Shown here: in pieces, positions 18,484 through 26,833 of the stretch
How positions within the stretch are numbered: the first letter of the stretch is position 1
How the letters are laid out: each line of letters begins with the position of its first letter
Assembly: GCA_014238855.1 (NCBI GenBank)
Contig: JABAAH010000016.1
Location: 17,639 to 54,608 of the forward strand
DNA from: Planctomycetota bacterium
GTDB lineage: Bacteria > Planctomycetota > Planctomycetia > Pirellulales > UBA1268
Reading direction: 5' to 3'
DNA: 36,970 nucleotides
Made by a program: the position numbers and the translations under genes
Notes under the pieces: model-generated
What the model was told of the DNA's origin: nothing
Seen by the model: only the letters and a program-made list of their open reading frames with translations
Database searches by the model: none

Positions 18484-19698
18484 CTATTGAGCGGTAGTGG
18501 GGAGTGCCGCAGTCGGGTACGTCGGCTGCCATCCCTGAGCATACGTTCCAGAGGGTACTTTCGTGAATGCAGGTTGCCAGGAATTTTGTCTGTTCAATAC
18601 GTGTGGCTGTTTTGTCATCATTTGACTCGCAGGCTTCCAAGACGTTGTATGGCCAGTCGGCTCTAAAAGCTTTGGAAAGGCCCGCGTAGTTGTCGTTGGA
18701 CCATTGCCTGGGAGCACAGGCATATCACTATTGCCCCGTAGTGGGGTGCCGTACGAACTTCGATTATTACTCGTTGAACTGCTTGTTGCAGGCGGTATCG
18801 GCCGCAATGATGGTGACGGAACTATTGCCGTTGGATTTCCTGTCTGTGGCTGATTTGACTGTCTATAACTTCTATCTTTCGATGTATCTGGGGTGCTAAA
18901 CATTCCTGTTTGGGGATTCAGAGAATGTTGACCAGAGATATCTCGTGATAATTCTGGTATCGGCTTGAGTGATGGCGCTGGTGTCAATGCAGGAGCATTC
19001 ATTGGTTGCGCCTGAAGAGAATTTGGCTGCGTCGGTGCGTAGTTTCCACTCTGAGGGACAATTTGTTGCTGATACGTACTGCTAGGGGCGGATGGGGGTA
19101 AGATTGGTTGTTGCGTCGGTACTGATGGTGACGCTGCCGTTCCCGCAGCCCCCCAAGCCTGAGGAGTCGTTTGTGAAGGTGTTGCAAAAGGACTCGTTGC
19201 CATGCCAGCAGGTCCAGGAATGGTTCCCGAAACACTAGGCACACCCGCTCCGGGCTGAACCTGGACATACTTTGTTGTGTAGACGGCCCGATACTGAGTA
19301 ACTGGAACACTTACTTGTTTTTGAACATAGTTCGTGACTTGCTCCATACATTCAACGGCACAACCCGTACATGGATCGATCTCACATGAAGGTCGGTAGC
19401 ACGTGACGGGTACGCATTGATATTTCGTCTGGTAAGTTGTTTCTGGAACATAGCTAACCTGTTGAACAGGAACCATTACAGGTTGCGGCGGTGCTGCTAA
19501 AACAGCTGGCGCCATTATAGGAGTCACCGGTGGTGGTGCTGGAACAGGTGCAACGGCATATGCTGGAACAGCTGTCTTAAAACAACCGCAACCCGAAAAA
19601 AGACCCGAGAGACAACACTGTGCCCGAACAGCAGATTGGTTGCCAATCGCAATTCCGATGAAAAAAAATACTGTTATTAAAATACGCGGCGAACGCAT
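18484..19698 (-). CDS. Secreted Pro/Ser/Thr- and Cys-rich protein of unknown function
   Basis: I do not recognise a named family. It starts with a signal peptide (MRSPRILITVFFFIGIAIGNQSAVRA), then CCLSGLFSGCGCF, a Pro/Ala/Val-rich stretch, and two related blocks with a VPVT(C/Q)YR core (VPVTCYRPSCEIDPCTGC and VPVTQYRAVYTTKYVQV). The last 250 residues are low-complexity P, S, T, Q and G. Proteins of this build are common in planctomycetes and may belong to the cell envelope; that is inference. AGGAG lies 6 nt before the ATG at 19698 (3 nt before a GTG at 19701), which decides the start. Its stop is 8 nt upstream of polX. A TGTCA-CACC-TGACA hairpin (19712-19725) lies in the leader. Confidence 0.8.
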   Translation of the reverse strand: MRSPRILITVFFFIGIAIGNQSAVRAQCCLSGLFSGCGCFKTAVPAYAVAPVPAPPPVTPIMAPAVLAAPPQPVMVPVQQVSYVPETTYQTKYQCVPVTCYRPSCEIDPCTGCAVECMEQVTNYVQKQVSVPVTQYRAVYTTKYVQVQPGAGVPSVSGTIPGPAGMATSPFATPSQTTPQAWGAAGTAASPSVPTQQPILPPSAPSSTYQQQIVPQSGNYAPTQPNSLQAQPMNAPALTPAPSLKPIPELSRDISGQHSLNPQTGMFSTPDTSKDRSYRQSNQPQTGNPTAIVPSPSLRPIPPATSSSTSNNRSSYGTPLRGNSDMPVLPGNGPTTTTRAFPKLLEPTGHTTSWKPASQMMTKQPHVLNRQNSWQPAFTKVPSGTYAQGWQPTYPTAALPTTAQ

Positions 19699-19915
19699 CA
19701 CACTCTCCTTTTGTCAGGTGTGACAGGCTGGGCAAATAGCCCACTGATCCTGCCATCACTCTTAACCTAGGTTGCTTTTGAGAGCCGCCACTCCATAAAA
19801 ACATTGTTTTCTTTCCTAAATTTTCCTTTCAACCACCGTATATTTGATATCACCGTTTTTATTGATACAAAGAGACAACTTTGCCTGTATTCCAACCACC
19901 ACTAAAAAAACTCGA
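19699..19915 (-). promoter_or_regulatory. 217-nt leader region of the secreted-protein gene
   Basis: No gene seen. It contains the hairpin TGTCA-GGTG-TGACA (19712-19725) immediately upstream of the Shine-Dalgarno, where it could mask ribosome access. I could not identify a convincing -35/-10 pair on the - strand. The length suggests a transcriptional break between the ATPase gene and the secreted-protein/polX pair. Confidence 0.3.
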
Positions 19916-20548
19916 TTACTTCTTTTTCATATGGAGTGTTGTCCTTGAACAACTTTCATAATGATCATAAAGTTCGAAAAAAGACTCTCTAAGGTTACCT
20001 GAGTTTCGCTTAAAAACCTCTTGAAGCATCTCCTTACTAAAGTTGATCATCTCCGTTCTGCAGAATTTTGTCATTAACTCTCGGACAATCTTATCGAACG
20101 TTTTAAAACTTGTTTTAGTGTTTACTAATACTGGCCACGTGCACCACCAAGGTCTCTCATGCACCGTCCCAACCACACGAATACCACGCAAATCCGCGAC
20201 GGAACAAAGAAACCATCCGGAAACACTGAGTATCTCTAAGCTATCAATACACACAAAGTCATGCCTTGGCCTTACATCGAAAAAAAGCCTTATAGCACGC
20301 ATTACATCAATCCATGAACGGCATCGTAAATAGTAAACTTCATAGCCCTGTTCTCGCGCTACAGAACAAAAATGGCAAAGAAGTGTCGATTTCCCACTGC
20401 CGTGTGGTCCAGAGATAACTACTCTATTATTCGAATCCTTGAGGCTTTTCAGCAGAGCACTTGGCGATGTCGTCGTTGAGTGCCAAGGGATTACGCCCGG
20501 TCGAATAAAACGTGTCGAAAATGGATTTTGAGATACGACCGTACTCAT
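19916..20548 (-). CDS. Small P-loop ATPase, function unknown
   Basis: 210 residues. Walker A is GPHGSGKST (47-55). Walker B is the hydrophobic strand DFVCIDSLEIL with D102, and a later strand IRVVGTVHERP could supply a sensor-1-like position. The C-terminal helical part (EVFKRNSGNLRESFFELYDHYE) resembles an AAA+ lid/sensor-2 region. No further domain is recognisable, so an AAA-like or STAND-like ATPase is as far as I go. The start ATG directly abuts the stop of the upstream arrestin-like gene (0-nt gap), which implies tight translational coupling and a shared complex or process with it and the DUF3592 protein. The C-terminus is very basic (HMKKK). Confidence 0.75.
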   Translation of the reverse strand: MSTVVSQNPFSTRFIRPGVIPWHSTTTSPSALLKSLKDSNNRVVISGPHGSGKSTLLCHFCSVAREQGYEVYYLRCRSWIDVMRAIRLFFDVRPRHDFVCIDSLEILSVSGWFLCSVADLRGIRVVGTVHERPWWCTWPVLVNTKTSFKTFDKIVRELMTKFCRTEMINFSKEMLQEVFKRNSGNLRESFFELYDHYESCSRTTLHMKKK

Positions 20549-21037
20549 CTATGACCTTATTTTTTCGGAAAGCTGTGCTAATGGTACATTTCCTAGAAAA
20601 AAAATGTGTTCTGAAACGAAGTCCCTGCCACTTCGAAAAAAAATACGAATACGAACACACCAACGAATTTTGACAATAATTCCCTCGTAAGATAAAGGAC
20701 TATGGGGCAGATCTACAGCAAGTGCCCCTGTCAGGTGTTCTGTGTTTACCGATTTTGGCAATATCTTCGTACCGTCATTACGCTTATCGAGTTGTATTCG
20801 TTCAAAGAAGACAACACCGAAATCTTCCTCACCTTTTCCTTCTGTATACCAAACAACTGATCTTTCAATGGCAGCGACGCTGTGTGATTCTACGCCTTCT
20901 ACAACGTAGTGAAGCCGGAGTGGATCTGCTCCACTGTACTGAATATTTTCATGATTAAATACAACATTGATTCTTGGAGTCTGCTGAATTTGATAAGAAT
21001 CAATCGGACTCTGGTCAATTTGATGTGACTCTTTCAT
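20549..21037 (-). CDS. Small arrestin-like beta-sandwich protein (predicted)
   Basis: 162 residues, no signal peptide and no TM segment, so cytoplasmic. The core pattern RLHYVVEG...AAIERSVVWYTEGKGEEDFGVVFFERI...LTGALAVDLP-xx-PLSYEGIIVKIRWCVRIRIFF...HIFFLGNVP matches the strand order and the LP-S-G-KIRW signature that I associate with arrestin/Vps26-like folds, also seen in bacterial Spo0M-type proteins. This is pattern recognition, not a database match. It lies 31 nt downstream of the DUF3592 gene and abuts the ATPase gene. Confidence 0.6.
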   Translation of the reverse strand: MKESHQIDQSPIDSYQIQQTPRINVVFNHENIQYSGADPLRLHYVVEGVESHSVAAIERSVVWYTEGKGEEDFGVVFFERIQLDKRNDGTKILPKSVNTEHLTGALAVDLPHSPLSYEGIIVKIRWCVRIRIFFRSGRDFVSEHIFFLGNVPLAQLSEKIRS

Positions 21038-21068
21038 CGATATGATATCTCTTGGATCTTAATTCGCA

Positions 21069-22481
21069 TCACTTGTTCTCCCCATTACTTTTTGGACGAT
21101 CGGCGGGGAACACCACAACTGGGAAAACTCTTTCGAAGGCTGGCCAACGCTTCGGCACCCCACGTAGCACAAGCCGCCAACTCACTGCATTATGAGTCGA
21201 ATGAAATGAATGCATTGTTTCGCTTGGTAATTGCAATTGCTCTTCTGCCTCAAATGGCGTGCCCGGCAGGGGTTCAACATCCTTCCAGCAACGAATTAAA
21301 AACTGCCAGACAATCTGTCGTTCTGTTCTTACATCAGTGCCTTGACGAAAGGTTGCCTGTTCCTCTAACTCAAGAAAAAGTTCTAACTTTCGAAATGAAG
21401 CAGATCCAGCTTGAGAAAGAAGAACTTGATAATTGTTTCCAGGACAAAGGGGATGGCCTGAAATCTCAACATGAGTTGGGCCTACAGCAGTCACAAAAAA
21501 AAGCTGCCGACAAAAAAGACCTATTGAGGCCAATCCCACAATAACAAATGGTGTGAGTAGTCCCAAAAGCCACCAGTCTGCTCGCCCTCCAGCTACATCA
21601 AACCCAACATTCACTGCTAATAAAACGACAACAAGATTCCATAGCCCAGAGAAGAGTCCTGATCCTATTAAAGACCAAAACTCGGGGCTCTCCGTCGGCA
21701 ATCGAAAACGTAACATCATGCCGGGAGAATTAACGAGATTATCGCATGCCGGTATTGTCGGAAAACCGACAGATTCTGGCAATGGACTGGCTAACGTTTC
21801 CAGAAGCCGACCGAACTGTGCAGCCTGACGCTCTTCGGAGCGGCCCCAAGATTTTAAGGAATGAAGCAAACCGGTTGCGCCAAAAGTAACGAGTGCACCC
21901 GGAAGTAAAAGTGTTAGTAGCCAAAGCCACCAGCTATACCCACGTTTAAGTACCACTGTTTCAATGTCATCTGGGTCATACCAGCAACGCACATGACCAC
22001 CAAGCTTCCAATCATCTAATTGATGGACCGCGACATCTCTTGTTTCATGAGTCTCCGAAGAATGAACTGTGTTCCAGGACTCTACTTCTTCTCCACCAAC
22101 GTCATATTGCACCAATAGTGCTGGTCGCCACGAATACTTTGCTCCTCCGAAAACATCCCGAAGAGTATGTCTTGCTAATCCCTTGCCAATAAGCCGACCG
22201 TCCACCCCTATAAACTGGTTATTAATTCTCCACTCCGGCACAGCAATACCAGCAAGCATCAAGACCCCGATTATAAGTCCAGCTACTAACAAGACTGCGT
22301 GATAGATTCCCTCTCCCAGTGAACCCCACGCAGGTAACCCGGTTCGTCGATTACCACGCTTCTTATTGAAGAATGTCGGCAGCCTCACGAATATTTCTCC
22401 GAGCGGCCTGAGAGGCGAATCAAACGAATACACACGCTCTGTAAAATTCGGGCACGAAGGACGATAATAGCAATCCTCCAT
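21069..22481 (-). CDS. DUF3592-type membrane protein with arrestin-like C-terminal half
   Basis: 470 residues. Four likely TM segments at about 61-80, 184-206, 273-293 and 303-324. Between TM1 and TM2 lies a DUF3592-like extracytoplasmic domain: ALLVQYDVGGEEVES...GGHVRCWYDPDDIETVVLKRGYSWW (121-185). After TM4 comes a soluble domain (about 335-460): GPTHVEISGHPLCPG...RKLELFLELEEQATFRQGTDVRTER...EEQLQLPSETMHSFHSTHNAVSWRLVLRG...FPVVVFP, which looks like a second arrestin-type beta-sandwich. It is first of three tightly packed genes (then the arrestin-like protein and ATPase), and 60 nt downstream of the alpha-CTD gene. Function unknown; a membrane-sited scaffold is only a guess. Confidence 0.7.
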   Translation of the reverse strand: MEDCYYRPSCPNFTERVYSFDSPLRPLGEIFVRLPTFFNKKRGNRRTGLPAWGSLGEGIYHAVLLVAGLIIGVLMLAGIAVPEWRINNQFIGVDGRLIGKGLARHTLRDVFGGAKYSWRPALLVQYDVGGEEVESWNTVHSSETHETRDVAVHQLDDWKLGGHVRCWYDPDDIETVVLKRGYSWWLWLLTLLLPGALVTFGATGLLHSLKSWGRSEERQAAQFGRLLETLASPLPESVGFPTIPACDNLVNSPGMMLRFRLPTESPEFWSLIGSGLFSGLWNLVVVLLAVNVGFDVAGGRADWWLLGLLTPFVIVGLASIGLFCRQLFFVTAVGPTHVEISGHPLCPGNNYQVLLSQAGSASFRKLELFLELEEQATFRQGTDVRTERQIVWQFLIRCWKDVEPLPGTPFEAEEQLQLPSETMHSFHSTHNAVSWRLVLRGVPKRWPAFERVFPVVVFPADRPKSNGENK

Positions 22482-22541
22482 ACGTATTAAGTGTCAGACT
22501 GGGCCTAATAAACAGCCCCAATATTTGCTGAGAACCAACTT

Positions 22542-22844
22542 TCAGGGCGTGCTTGAGACTTTACCACTTCGAGTTACGACGATATCGTCGCCAGACTGCT
22601 GCTTTCGAAAGAAACCGATTTTCTCAAGAGATTTATAGACTTCTTCAAGAGTCTTTTCACCAAAATTAGAAATACTCAATAAGTCTGCTCGAGTACAATT
22701 TAGAAGATCCTGAACCGTAAAAATGCCTTTTTCTTCAAGACAATTTGTCGTTCGAACAGACAATCCAATTTCAGCAGTGCTCATCTCCAATTTTTCAGAG
22801 AGTTCATCTGATTGCGTCAAGCTTTTATATGGAATGCGAGGCAT
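22542..22844 (-). CDS. Stand-alone RNA polymerase alpha C-terminal-domain-like protein
   Basis: A 100-residue protein that is essentially one alpha-CTD with a short N-terminal tail; no alpha N-terminal (assembly) domain. Residues 23-79 (TAEIGLSVRTTNCLEEKG...ISNFGEKTLEEVYKSLEKIGF) align without gaps to E. coli RpoA 257-313. The UP-element contact residues R265, N268, C269, G296, K298 and E302 correspond to R31, N34, C35, G62, K64 and E68; S299 is Thr. Likely binds AT-rich promoter DNA or regulators and may compete with or mimic the polymerase alpha tail; that is inference. Start: GGGAGG 7 nt before the ATG at 22844 favours this over an ATG 18 nt upstream. Confidence 0.85.
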   Translation of the reverse strand: MPRIPYKSLTQSDELSEKLEMSTAEIGLSVRTTNCLEEKGIFTVQDLLNCTRADLLSISNFGEKTLEEVYKSLEKIGFFRKQQSGDDIVVTRSGKVSSTP

Positions 22845-23121
22845 GGGGTCCCTCCCGTGCATAGAATTTTTGTCATGACTCGGGCCTCACGAAGTTGTGG
22901 CCCGAAAGTCTATCGAATAAGTCCGAAGCGTTATCCTACATGCTAACGCACCGTAATGTTGTAAAAAGTTTATATCTTTTCAACAAATAGCCGGTCTACT
23001 GAATATAATCCATTTAAATATATTTCGACTACTACCCTTTGCGTAGTCAACTTTGTGAATTCATGACAGTGAGCTTGAAACTCCTGCCAGAGCCTTTTTT
23101 ACACGGGTAGTGATACCAGGC
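22845..23121. promoter_or_regulatory. Divergent intergenic region with a + strand promoter and a hairpin
   Basis: Between the alpha-CTD gene (-) and pcrA (+). On the + strand a perfect TATAAT (23004-23009) has TCAACA (four of six to TTGACA) 18 bp upstream at 22980-22985; this is a good candidate promoter for pcrA. In the leader of the - strand gene, CGGGCC (22881-22886) pairs with GGCCCG (22899-22904), extended by CAC/GTG with a small bulge; no T-run follows in either direction. No gene is seen here. Confidence 0.5.
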
Positions 23122-25557
23122 ATGCAGCAAATTTCACTCGATTCTCTTAATCCGAGCCAGCGTGAAGCTGCTCTTCATGTGGAAGGGCCGCTGCTTGTGC
23201 TGGCAGGACCCGGCAGTGGAAAAACACGGGTAGTCACTCATCGGGTGGCTCATCTTATTACGCAAGGTATCCCCGCACACCAGATTGTTGCTTTAACTTT
23301 TACGAATAAAGCCGCTGATGAAATGAGAAAAAGGGTCACTGAGTTAGTTGGTCCACAACCAATTGAAATGGGGACGTTCCATCGTTTTTCTGCACGTCTG
23401 CTGCGAGCACACGCTCGACTCTGTGGCCTTACAAGCGACTACTCCATTCTAGATACCGATGATTCACAATCAGTGCTTAGACGAGCGGCAAAAAAGCTCG
23501 GACTTTCACTGAAACATACCCCGCTAGGAAAATTAGCATCTACGATCAGCCGAGCAAAAAATGACCTTGTTACGCCTGATCAATTTGAGCCTCGTTGGGG
23601 TCGCCCAGCTGACGACATTGTCGTCAAGATATGGCCCGTTTATCAAGAGATGCTTCTTGAATCAAATTCCGTTGACTTTGATGATTTGCTCGTGCACTCC
23701 GCAAGACTATTACTTGATAACCCAGACCTACGACGGCAACTCGATGCCCGTCATCGCTGGATTTTGGTCGACGAATACCAAGACACAAATGCCGTCCAAT
23801 ACTGTCTCCTCCGAGGCCTTTCACTCGATCATCAGCACCTAGCCGTAACTGGTGACCCCGATCAAGCAATCTATGGCTGGCGCGGAGCAAGTATTCGAAA
23901 CATTCTTGAGTTCGAGCGAGACTATGCTAATGCTCGTATCGTAACGCTTGAGCAAAACTATCGTAGTAGTTCCAACATCCTTGCCACTGCTGATCGTGTA
24001 ATTGCAAACAATAGTCGGCGAAAACAGAAACAGCTCAGGACCGATGCTGCTGAGGGAGATCCTCTCCGAATTTTTCTTGATAGCACAAGCCATGAAGAAG
24101 CTGATCGCATTGCAACTGAAATAGCTGATGCTATTCGAACTGGCAAACGGCAGCCCAAAGATTTCTGTATTCTTTTTCGGACAAATGCGCTTTCACGTTC
24201 TTTAGAAGTAGCGTTACGAAATCATCAGGTTCCTTACCAGCTTGTTCGTGGACTTGAATTCTTTAAACGGCGAGAAGTTCGCGATATTGTTGCCTGGCTT
24301 CGGCTGTTGAAAAACCCGCGTGATGATGAAGCTTTTCTTCGTATTGTGAATGTGCCGCCACGAGGAATTGGAAAGCAATCCCTCGATCGCCTTGCGGCGT
24401 GGGCAGAACAACAACATGTTTCCCGACTTGATGCTACTCGCCATGCCGCGAAGGTACCTGCACTCACCCGCCGTGCTGAACGAGCGTATGAGAAATTCGG
24501 ACATCTTTTTCAGGCCATACAAGCCGTGCAACTGCAGTCAAACGGTGCTGTTGCACCACTTGTTGAAGCCATTCTGGATAAAACCGGCTACCGAGATTTG
24601 CTCGCTGCTGAAAAAGATGAGGAAGGCGATGAACGTCTTGCCAATGTTGAAGAACTTGTCACTGCGGCAAGGCAAGTCGACGAGTCATTTAAGGCTGTAC
24701 TACCCGATGACGATCCGCTCAGCCAATTTCTTGAACAGACCGCACTCGTGGCAGACACAGACATCTGGGATCCAGCTGGGAACCAAGTCGCACTTATGAC
24801 CTTTCATGCATGTAAAGGATTAGAGTTTCCAGTTGTTTATATGATCGCTCTAGAAGATGGAATTCTCCCCCATGAAAGAAGTCTTAATGATAGCGATCAA
24901 CTTGAAGAAGAGCGACGACTTGTCTTTGTTGGAATTACGCGGGGGCAACAAGAAGTTCACGTGAGTGCATCGAGAATCAGAGACTATCGTGGCAGTAGAA
25001 GAATTTCAGCACCAAGTGTATTTCTCACTGAGATGATGGGGGAAGAGTCTTATCTATGCGGACCAGAAGCACCATCAATAAGGAATGCCTCAGATGACGA
25101 ACTCAACCAAGACGAGCACTACGTTTCACACGATACATTCGCTAATTATTTTTCTTCCGCTGAAACACATACTCCTGACGATCATTTCAATGAATCTTCT
25201 TACTCTAAGCAGACGGACGAACAAATACGGCCAGACGGTCTAGTTCTAGAGATAGACTCTGATTTCATTCAGGAAGAAGACCATGAAAAACGTCGCGTAG
25301 AACCATTAAAAAAACAACGTGTAGCCTCAAAATCGATCCAATCTCCTGCGATAAGTACAGCAAACAAACTTCATCATAAAAAAGAAAAAGATGTTTCTTT
25401 TAATGTCGGAGATACGGTACTCCATGAGGAGTATGGTGAGGGTATCCTTGAAAAAGTTGGTGGCGTGGGACCACGAGCAATCGGTGTCGTAAGATTTCAG
25501 GATGCGAATCGCACAAGAAGTTTTGTTCTCGTTCACGGTGCTCTAAAGAAGGTATAG
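23122..25557 (+). CDS. pcrA: ATP-dependent DNA helicase, UvrD/PcrA type
   Basis: Superfamily 1A 3'-5' helicase for repair and removal of RNA polymerase or RecA from DNA. Motifs in order: Q-motif LNPSQREA, Walker A AGPGSGKT (K34), LTFTNKAADEM (Ia), VDEYQDTN (D217-E218), GDPDQAIYGWRGA (III), LEQNYRSS (IV), MTFHACKGLEFPVVY (V), EERRLVFVGITRG (VI; usual GITRA). The last 50 residues (VGDTVLHEEYGEGILEKVGG...VRFQDANRTRSFVLVHGALKKV) form the Tudor-like C-terminal domain that binds RNA polymerase in PcrA. About 811 residues. The start is either ATG 23122 or GTG 23110; neither has a good Shine-Dalgarno, and I choose the ATG because it leaves the usual ~10 residues before the Q-motif. Confidence 0.96.
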   Translation: MQQISLDSLNPSQREAALHVEGPLLVLAGPGSGKTRVVTHRVAHLITQGIPAHQIVALTFTNKAADEMRKRVTELVGPQPIEMGTFHRFSARLLRAHARLCGLTSDYSILDTDDSQSVLRRAAKKLGLSLKHTPLGKLASTISRAKNDLVTPDQFEPRWGRPADDIVVKIWPVYQEMLLESNSVDFDDLLVHSARLLLDNPDLRRQLDARHRWILVDEYQDTNAVQYCLLRGLSLDHQHLAVTGDPDQAIYGWRGASIRNILEFERDYANARIVTLEQNYRSSSNILATADRVIANNSRRKQKQLRTDAAEGDPLRIFLDSTSHEEADRIATEIADAIRTGKRQPKDFCILFRTNALSRSLEVALRNHQVPYQLVRGLEFFKRREVRDIVAWLRLLKNPRDDEAFLRIVNVPPRGIGKQSLDRLAAWAEQQHVSRLDATRHAAKVPALTRRAERAYEKFGHLFQAIQAVQLQSNGAVAPLVEAILDKTGYRDLLAAEKDEEGDERLANVEELVTAARQVDESFKAVLPDDDPLSQFLEQTALVADTDIWDPAGNQVALMTFHACKGLEFPVVYMIALEDGILPHERSLNDSDQLEEERRLVFVGITRGQQEVHVSASRIRDYRGSRRISAPSVFLTEMMGEESYLCGPEAPSIRNASDDELNQDEHYVSHDTFANYFSSAETHTPDDHFNESSYSKQTDEQIRPDGLVLEIDSDFIQEEDHEKRRVEPLKKQRVASKSIQSPAISTANKLHHKKEKDVSFNVGDTVLHEEYGEGILEKVGGVGPRAIGVVRFQDANRTRSFVLVHGALKKV

Positions 25558-25801
25558 CGAAGGCCAAGATTAAATTCGTAGCTCTCCAAAGAGATGGTCT
25601 GTACTACTCAACGAATTCTCATGCTACATTGTTTCTACCAAGAGTTTATTCCCCAAACCACTTGCTAACCGATAACAGCATTTCAATCCGACTCGACTTT
25701 ATCGCGTAGATACGGTACCACCGTTAATTAGCAAACGTTCCAACGTGGAACAATTTTTCTTTAGCCTGATAATCCCTCTCTTTAACCATCATTTTTATCT
25801 G

Positions 25802-26833
25802 ATGTCGACGACCCTACAACATAACTCACCGTCGACCTCTGGAGACAATAAGTCTGCCGATCATGTAAAGAAAAAAGACCGCTGGAACACCTGGATAGGC
25901 ATGGGCCTTCGGATACTTGCAACGCTAACCCTGATGTTCTTTGTTCTTCAGCAAGTCGAATGGACGTCTCTCGTTCAACGCTTAAAGTCTCTCGAATGGC
26001 GTTGGTTTGTCGCTGCTCAGGCTGTCGCTATCGTAATCCAGATCGTTGCTGGTATTCGCTGGGCATCTCTTGCACGACCTATTGGATTTCTACATTCCAC
26101 CAGTTTTTTTATATGGCGTTTTTTCGAGGGAGTCTTCTTCAATCTTTGTCTTCCATCATCAATTGGTGGTGATGTCGTCAAAGCATATCGACTCTCAAAT
26201 ACAAACCATGGCCGCCTGCTCGCTGGCTGTACAATACTCGCCGATCGTCTCGCTGGCGTCTCTGCGCTCGGGGTATTAGCTGGCTCAGCAATCCTGTCAA
26301 TTAAGCTGAATCTTTCGCCAGCTTCTACATTTGCCGTAGCAGCAATTCTATTTGCTGGGGTGCTTCTTGGATTCCGATTGACTATTGGTAATCTCGATCG
26401 CTTTCTTGACATGCTTCCAGTGACTCACAAAATTCGCCAGTTTCTGGCTCAACTTCTTCCATACCAAGTGAGGCCAAGTCTTATGGGAAAAGCCGTGGCC
26501 TGGAGTCTGATTGTCCAAGTCGGTGCATCAGTTTCCGTTGCATTGATGGCCCGCGGTATCGGCGTCACACTTGGGATGGGCATTTGGTTTTCTGTTGTTC
26601 CACTCATTGCTTTAGCGATTGTCCTTCCGATTAGCATTAACGGTGTGGGAATTCGTGAGGGCGGAATGGCGCTCTTGCTCAGTCGTTGGGGTGTTGCTGG
26701 AGAACAGGCTGTTGCCATTGGACTCCTTTGGTTTTTGACAACAATCGGGACCGGACTCATTGGAGGACTCCTCTTCCTGATCGACAGACAGACATCTGGG
26801 AGTACGAAGACGAAAGAAGCCTTAGGAACGTAG
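25802..26833 (+). CDS. Flippase-like integral membrane protein (LPG synthase TM-domain / AglD2-like family, UPF0104)
   Basis: About eight hydrophobic segments with the family signatures: CLPSSIGGDVVKAYRLS in the first third, ILADRLAGVSALG, and near the end LPISINGVGIREGGMALLLSRWGVAGEQAVAIGLLWFLTTIGTGLIGGLL. Family members include the MprF flippase/synthase TM domain and proteins that act in lipid-linked sugar or hopanoid processes; no soluble synthase domain is fused here, so the substrate cannot be assigned. The start is chosen at ATG 25802 (343 residues). An upstream in-frame GTG at 25745 would add 19 mostly hydrophobic residues. The 3' end overlaps the convergent Nudix gene by 12 nt. A 5-bp hairpin (ACGGT-ACC-ACCGT, 25712-25724) lies in the 244-nt upstream gap; no clear promoter. 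Confidence 0.85.
   Translation: MSTTLQHNSPSTSGDNKSADHVKKKDRWNTWIGMGLRILATLTLMFFVLQQVEWTSLVQRLKSLEWRWFVAAQAVAIVIQIVAGIRWASLARPIGFLHSTSFFIWRFFEGVFFNLCLPSSIGGDVVKAYRLSNTNHGRLLAGCTILADRLAGVSALGVLAGSAILSIKLNLSPASTFAVAAILFAGVLLGFRLTIGNLDRFLDMLPVTHKIRQFLAQLLPYQVRPSLMGKAVAWSLIVQVGASVSVALMARGIGVTLGMGIWFSVVPLIALAIVLPISINGVGIREGGMALLLSRWGVAGEQAVAIGLLWFLTTIGTGLIGGLLFLIDRQTSGSTKTKEALGT

Noticed and set aside
18476..18640. Upstream extension of polX by 55 residues
   Set aside because: It overlaps the secreted-protein gene and precedes the conserved family N-terminus; the GTG at 18475 gives the normal length and an 8-nt gap.
21092..21544. 150-codon open frame antisense to the DUF3592 gene
   Set aside because: Opposite a gene with coherent TM and domain structure; no start signal or domain.
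24350..24799. 149-codon frame inside pcrA in another frame
   Set aside because: Overlaps helicase motifs; composition is that of an out-of-frame translation.
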